Shown: piece after piece, positions 63,971 to 64,000 of the stretch
Layout of the letters: each line of letters begins with the position of its first letter
Numbering within the stretch: position 1 is the stretch's first letter
DNA from: Ephydatia muelleri
Lineage: Eukaryota; Porifera; Demospongiae; Spongillida; Spongillidae
DNA: 64,000 nucleotides
Assembly: GCA_013339895.1 (NCBI GenBank)
Contig: JABACO010000009.1
Coordinates: 10,123,625-10,187,624 of the forward strand
Reading direction: 5' to 3'
Translations under genes and position numbers: made by a program
The notes under the pieces: model-generated
Seen by the model: only the letters and a program-made list of their open reading frames with translations
Told to the model about the DNA's origin: nothing
The model's database searches: none

Positions 63971-64000
63971 GTTTCCGCGAAAAGGGACCTAACACATACC
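63971..64000. mobile_element. MITE-like element, copy 4 (cut by window end)
   Basis: GTTTCCGCGAAAAGGGACCT followed by AACACATACC is the 5' terminus of the same element as copies 1-3, and the best-preserved terminal repeat in the window. Confidence 0.75.

Overview
This is a gene-dense animal nuclear window. The proteins are plainly metazoan: NEIL1, AP-3 beta, the AF9/ENL YEATS protein, ABHD17, Integrator 14, PWWP3A/MUM1-like, UBL7, NOL6, LSM6, TTC24-like and TBCA. Introns are numerous and short (often 60-300 bp), intergenic spaces are tiny, and tandem repeats (CA/GT, CTCC, minisatellites) are very abundant. A sponge or another early-branching, compact-genome animal fits best. That placement is inferred from compactness and gene content, not from a diagnostic marker.

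Layout. 1-270 is an assembly gap. 271-774 is CT-rich DNA and a possible last exon of a + gene. Then follow NEIL1 (-, 1065-3010), a C2HC zinc-finger gene (+, 3184-4107), a UGT80/sterol-glucosyltransferase-like enzyme (-, 4110-5972), AP3B (+, 6086-14735), AF9/ENL (+, 15395-16636), an LRR gene (-, 16959-17705), ABHD17 (+, 18050-19842), INTS14 (+, 20111-22049), PWWP3A/MUM1-like (-, 22547-26973), UBL7 (+, 27476-30100), an unrecognised single-pass membrane protein (-, 30316-40710, probably interrupted by a 3.9-kb 26-bp satellite at 34972-38869), NOL6 (+, 40815-48238), LSM6 (-, 48431-48847), TTC24-like (+, 48996-51180), TBCA (-, 51462-51980), and two tandem EHBP1-like NT-C2 genes (+, 52055-61172 and 62379-beyond the end).

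The genes are mostly housekeeping functions: DNA repair, adaptor trafficking, transcription elongation and Integrator, ribosome biogenesis, RNA decay/splicing and tubulin folding. They do not form one pathway. What unites them is architecture: seven head-to-head pairs share start-to-start gaps of roughly 74-500 bp, and most of these promoters carry a CACGTG or TGACGTCA palindrome close to the start codon.

The most notable protein is the 52055-61172 gene. It appears to join an EHBP1-type NT-C2 domain, a repeat-bearing linker, a nucleoredoxin-like thioredoxin fold with a CPPC motif, a coiled coil and a C-terminal PH domain. Its NT-C2 exons are duplicated in tandem downstream.

Caution: many conserved exons (AP3B, AF9, INTS14, UBL7, NOL6, the glucosyltransferase, the NT-C2 gene) contain single-base indels, several of them in homopolymers. 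These look like consensus errors and not like dead genes. Exon borders are hand-called from GT/AG sites, reading phase and remembered family sequence; no alignment was run.
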